NCBI GenBank assembly: GCA_003022505.1
Contig: PXTQ01000091.1
Span: 9,119-17,616 of the forward strand
Length of the DNA stretch: 8,498 nucleotides
DNA from: Bacteroidetes bacterium QS_8_64_10
GTDB lineage: Bacteria; Bacteroidota; Rhodothermia; Rhodothermales; Salinibacteraceae
Direction of reading: 5' to 3'
This document shows, one piece after another, positions 6,006 through 8,498 of this stretch. The position numbers and the translations under genes were made by a program. The notes below the pieces were generated by a model, which saw only the letters and a list, made by a program, of their open reading frames with translations, did no database searches and was not told where the DNA came from. The stretch's first letter is position 1. Every line of letters starts with the position of its first letter.

Positions 6006-7075
6006 TCGGCTCGCACGCTCGCCTCGTCGGAGCTGGCCTTCAGCGGGTTGCCCTGCGAGTCGCGCGCCACGTCACCGGCGTTTCGGATGGGGCTGGAGGA
6101 GCGGAACCAGTCGGTGCGGGCCAGGAAGTAGGCGGCGGTAGCGCCGACAATCGTAGAACAGAGCGTGGCGAGCGTAATCGAGAAGATGAGCTGGTTGATC
6201 TGCAGGCCCATGATCGCCACCAGGAGCACCGGCGGCACGAGCTGCACGCTGCTTGTGTTGAGCGCCAGCAGCATCACCATCGCGTCGGTGGCGGTCTCCT
6301 CGGTGGTGTTGAGCGCCTGAAGTTCTTCCATCGCCTTGATGCCGAGCGGCGTGGCGGCGTTGCCCAGTCCAAAAATGTTCGCCAGCAAGTTGAGTGAGAT
6401 CATCGCCATGGCCGGATGGTTGTCGGGCACCCTCGGAAAGAGCGGGCGCAGGATCGGCTGCACGAGGCTGGAGAGATTGTAGATGAGACCCGCCTCGTCG
6501 GCGATCTGCAAAAGCCCCAGGAAGAGCGCCAGCACGCCGATAAGGCCCAGCGCGAGGTTTGCAGCTCCCTCGGCGGCGTCGAGCGCAGCCGACGAGATGT
6601 CACGCAGTTTGCGGAAGCGCACGTTGCCGAAGGTCACGCCCACCTGCGCGGCGGTGGAATCGGCATTGAACTGAAGCGAACCGCTCACGTCGGTGCTGCG
6701 CAGCGGAGCCGTCTCCACCTTGTCCTCGTCGGCGCGGTACTCGCGGATCAGATTCAGCGTCTCCGGCAGGCGCGAGGTCGCATCGCCGCCGCCGAACTGC
6801 ACCTGCGTGCCGTCTTTCGATTGCACGAGCGTGCCGGCAAATGTGGAATCGAAAGCAATGCCGCTGGTGCCGTAAAACCGATTGTAGTCGGCCGAGTCGA
6901 GACGCACCTGGATGGGCTGGTTATCGGCGCTCCGGTCGTAGCCGTCCGGGAAGTTGATCTTCACCGGCAGCGGCTCCTGGTTGCGAAACCGATTCTGCGT
7001 AAGCTCCGAAACGTCGATGATGAGGGCGAAGACCAGGCTGAAGATGATCAGCCCGGCCCAGATGTAGTTCAGCAT
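5990..7075 (-). CDS. spmA: SpmA-like Gate-domain membrane protein with a large soluble insertion
   Basis: The 361-residue product matches SpmA at both ends of the family alignment. It has an N-terminal helix (MLNYIWAGLIIFSLVFALII, 1-20), then from about 165 the Gate/nucleoside-recognition region: GLIGVLALFLGLLQIADEAGL (177-197), FPRVPDNHPAMAMISLNLLAN (213-233), FGLGNAATPLGIKAMEELQALN (235-256), LALNTSSVQLVP (270-281) and a last helix near 298-318. Bacillus SpmA is about 196 residues and passes almost directly from the first helix to the Gate region. Here roughly residues 25-160 are an extra polar, beta-prone domain that I do not recognise. The C-terminal tail (320-361) is polar and low in complexity. 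The transported or sensed molecule is unknown. It precedes spmB on the same strand, and a 226-bp gap upstream probably holds its promoter. The ATG at 7075 fits the family start. Confidence 0.87.
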   Translation of the reverse strand: MLNYIWAGLIIFSLVFALIIDVSELTQNRFRNQEPLPVKINFPDGYDRSADNQPIQVRLDSADYNRFYGTSGIAFDSTFAGTLVQSKDGTQVQFGGGDATSRLPETLNLIREYRADEDKVETAPLRSTDVSGSLQFNADSTAAQVGVTFGNVRFRKLRDISSAALDAAEGAANLALGLIGVLALFLGLLQIADEAGLIYNLSSLVQPILRPLFPRVPDNHPAMAMISLNLLANIFGLGNAATPLGIKAMEELQALNTTEETATDAMVMLLALNTSSVQLVPPVLLVAIMGLQINQLIFSITLATLCSTIVGATAAYFLARTDWFRSSSPIRNAGDVARDSQGNPLKASSDEASVRAETNDE

Positions 7076-7245
7076 GGCGTTCCGCGGCAGTAGCGCGCAG
7101 AGAAAGCGAATGGCTCGTCAACATAGCGCGCTGCATCCGGAAACTGCAATCGAGGTGACATACCTAACATACGTGTTACGTGCGAGCCGATTCGAGGTGA
7201 ACAAAACATTAACTTGACTTTAAGCGGCCACAGTTCAGGATGACC
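7076..7245 (-). promoter_or_regulatory. spmA upstream region with a 9-bp direct repeat around an inverted repeat
   Basis: TCGAGGTGA occurs perfectly at 7150-7158 and 7192-7200, exactly 42 bp apart, about four helical turns. Between them lies TAACA-N4-TGTTA (7165-7178), a short dyad like many operator half-sites. The block is 75-125 bases upstream of the spmA start and could be a regulator binding region. On the + strand, GAGGTGA also resembles a Shine-Dalgarno core, but no convincing start follows at the right spacing. AGCGCGC (7092-7098) and GCGCGCT (7126-7132) could pair within the spmA leader. I found no clear -7/-33 or -10/-35 pair. Confidence 0.35.
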
Positions 7246-7289
7246 AGCGGCGGCGGATGGGATCTGGTCTCATCTGCCGCCGCTTTTCT
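7246..7289 (+). terminator. Strong intrinsic terminator oriented on the + strand
   Basis: AGCGGCGGCGGATG (7246-7259) pairs with CATCTGCCGCCGCT (7271-7284): 14 base pairs with a single G-T wobble, an 11-base loop, and a following TTTTCT tract (7284-7289). This is a textbook intrinsic terminator for + strand transcription. It lies 12 bases beyond the stop of - strand uvrC, where a uvrC terminator would be expected. Read in the uvrC direction, however, the hairpin is preceded by As and has no following T-tract. It may serve uvrC as a hairpin-only terminator, or end a + strand transcript starting in 7076-7240. Confidence 0.7.
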
Positions 7290-7301
7290 ACGTGCTCTCG
7301 C

Positions 7302-8498
7302 TCATTCGTGCTCGCGTTTAGCCGCCTTGCCGTTTGCGTAATACGCCCGGATCTTCTGCGTCTTCGCCGGGCCGATCACCTCTTCGAGCGCCGACGGATC
7401 CGCCTCCTCGACGCGCTTCGCCGAGCCGAACTCGCGCATCAGCTTCTGCACGGTCTTCGGGCCGATGCCGCCAATGTCCAGAAGCTCGGAGTGCAGCGTC
7501 TTTTGCTTGCGCTGCTTCCGCTGGAACGTGACGGCGAAGCGGTGCGCCTCGTCGCGCACCTTCTGCAACAGCTGCAAGGCGGAGCTGTCTTTGGCGATAT
7601 GGTACGGATCCGAGTCGCCGGGGCGGAAGACTTCCTCCAGTCGCTTCGCCAGCCCGATGACGGGAAAGCGCCCGAGCGTGTCGGTTTCCTCCAGCGATTC
7701 AACCGCGCTCGAAAGCTGCCCCTTGCCGCCGTCGATCACGACGAGATCGGGCCACGGTCCGTCTTCGTTCTTGATGCGCCGATAGCGCCGCCGGATCACC
7801 TCGCGCATCGCCTCGTAGTCGTCGCCTTCGTCCACGTCGCGGATCTTGAACGTGCGGTAGTCGCTCTTCTTCGGCTGGCCGTCGCGGAAGACGACGCATG
7901 AAGCGACCGTGCCGGTGCCGCCAAGATGCGAAATATCGAACGCCTCGACGCGGCGCGGCAGGTCATCCAGATGCAGGCTCTCCTGAAGCGCCTTCACCGA
8001 GTGCGGGATATGGCTTTCCCCGCGCTTCATCTTCTGCACCTTCCACTCGCCCACGAGCAGCTTGGCGTTGGAGGCGGCCATGCGCACGAGGCTCGCTTTG
8101 TCGCCGCGCTGCGGCACGCGGAGCGGCACCCGCCGGCCCTTCTTCTCGCGCAATAACTGCTTCAGCGGCTCGGTGTCTTCGGTGGCGGCCTCGTTCGGAT
8201 CCAGCGACAGAAGCACCTCGTCCGGAAAGAAGTGCGCGCCGGCGTAGAAGTCCTCGGCGAGCGCGAGCATGAGTTCTTCCTCGAGGCGGTGCTCGATGGG
8301 GCGCATGTACTTGTGCTGCCGCCCGATCATCTTGCCCTCGCGCACCTTGAAGATGACGCCGCAGGCCACGTCCGCCTCCTCATCGGTGTGGAGGGCGAAC
8401 ACGTCGCGGTCCTCGAAGTCCTGGCTGACTATTTTTTGCTTTTCGGCGTACTTGCGGAGCGCCTTCAGGCGGTCGCGCAGGTCGGCGGCGGCCTCGTA
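7302..8498 (-). CDS. uvrC: UvrC, excision nuclease subunit C (N-terminus beyond the window)
   Basis: UvrC makes the dual incisions in nucleotide excision repair after UvrA/UvrB load on damaged DNA. The frame is open to the right edge, giving 398 residues of the C-terminal two-thirds; the GIY-YIG 3'-incision domain must lie outside. Visible parts in order: the UvrB-binding UVR motif (YEAAADLRDRLKALRKYAEK, residues 1-20, followed by the conserved DRDVF); the RNase H-like 5'-incision domain with AFDISHLGGTGTVAS (Asp188, codon 7935-7937), VVIDGGKGQL (Asp256, codon 7731-7733) and RDEAHRFA (His319, codon 7542-7544), which together correspond to the known catalytic D-D-H set; and a C-terminal helix-hairpin-helix pair (LLDIGGIGPKTVQKLMREFGS, then VIGPAKTQKIRAYY). 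All key residues are present and the C-terminus is normal. It is probably functional, and its proximity to spmA is likely incidental. Confidence 0.97.
   Translation of the reverse strand, partial: YEAAADLRDRLKALRKYAEKQKIVSQDFEDRDVFALHTDEEADVACGVIFKVREGKMIGRQHKYMRPIEHRLEEELMLALAEDFYAGAHFFPDEVLLSLDPNEAATEDTEPLKQLLREKKGRRVPLRVPQRGDKASLVRMAASNAKLLVGEWKVQKMKRGESHIPHSVKALQESLHLDDLPRRVEAFDISHLGGTGTVASCVVFRDGQPKKSDYRTFKIRDVDEGDDYEAMREVIRRRYRRIKNEDGPWPDLVVIDGGKGQLSSAVESLEETDTLGRFPVIGLAKRLEEVFRPGDSDPYHIAKDSSALQLLQKVRDEAHRFAVTFQRKQRKQKTLHSELLDIGGIGPKTVQKLMREFGSAKRVEEADPSALEEVIGPAKTQKIRAYYANGKAAKREHE

Noticed and set aside
6416..7093. A 225-residue + strand frame opposite spmA
   Set aside because: The - strand frame shows unmistakable SpmA motifs; the + strand translation is Arg/Ala/Glu-rich with no domain, an antisense shadow.
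7193..7217. Short + strand leader-peptide frames after the GAGGTGA sequences ahead of the terminator
   Set aside because: Only 9-14 codon frames with GTG or TTG starts at poor spacing exist; nothing distinguishes them from chance.
7214..7242. TTGACT at 7214 as a + strand -35 box
   Set aside because: No -10-like hexamer is found 16-18 bases downstream, where the sequence is GC-rich.
7302..8402. GTG at 8400-8402 as the start of uvrC
   Set aside because: The frame continues without a stop to the window edge and encodes the UVR motif, so the true start lies outside.

Overview
The window is GC-rich, with strong G/C preference at third codon positions. Its gene content points to a Bacteroidota-type organism, most likely in or near the Rhodothermia (Salinibacter/Rhodothermus relatives). 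The pointers are a DUF5103 / type IX secretion 'plug'-type lipoprotein, a Bacteroidota-style DUF5117/DUF4953 zinc metalloprotease lipoprotein, a SpmA/SpmB pair in a non-Firmicute setting, and weak or absent Shine-Dalgarno sites. This placement is inferred from family content, not from a search.

Layout, left to right. Bases 2-244 (+) are the C-terminal end of an Arg/Ala-rich helical protein whose stop overlaps the next start (ATGA). Bases 241-1605 (+) encode the DUF5103/T9SS plug-type lipoprotein. Bases 1723-4167 (+) encode a large metzincin-type metalloprotease lipoprotein with intact zinc motifs. Bases 4170-4313 (+) hold a possible 47-residue ORF of unknown status. Bases 4327-5334 (+) encode an M14 carboxypeptidase-like protein. 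The + strand block then converges on a - strand block across an intergenic stretch with inverted and heptameric repeats. The - strand block, read right to left, is uvrC (7302-8498, N-terminus outside the window), a 226-bp regulatory gap, spmA (7075-5990) and spmB (5888-5487).

The left half is an envelope/periplasm group: two lipoproteins, one tied to type IX secretion and one a protease, plus a carboxypeptidase-like protein. The right half pairs SpmA/SpmB 'Gate'-domain membrane proteins with the nucleotide-excision-repair nuclease UvrC. UvrC probably has no functional link to the Spm genes.

The main oddities are these. (1) SpmB lacks its conserved C-terminal third, and a peptide resembling the family's terminal segment survives just downstream in another frame, as if an out-of-frame deletion had occurred. 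(2) The M14 protein appears to have lost the segment carrying the His of its HxxE zinc motif. (3) SpmA carries an approximately 130-residue soluble insertion after its first membrane helix. (4) Heptamer-periodic tandem repeats recur in several intergenic gaps, one running into the end of spmA. (5) A strong intrinsic terminator upstream of spmA has its T-tract on the strand opposite to the flanking genes, hinting at an unannotated + strand transcript. I saw no CRISPR array, tRNA, rRNA or insertion sequence. The window looks mainly like ordinary chromosome with locally decayed or remodelled genes, and I do not claim a new defence or mobile system.
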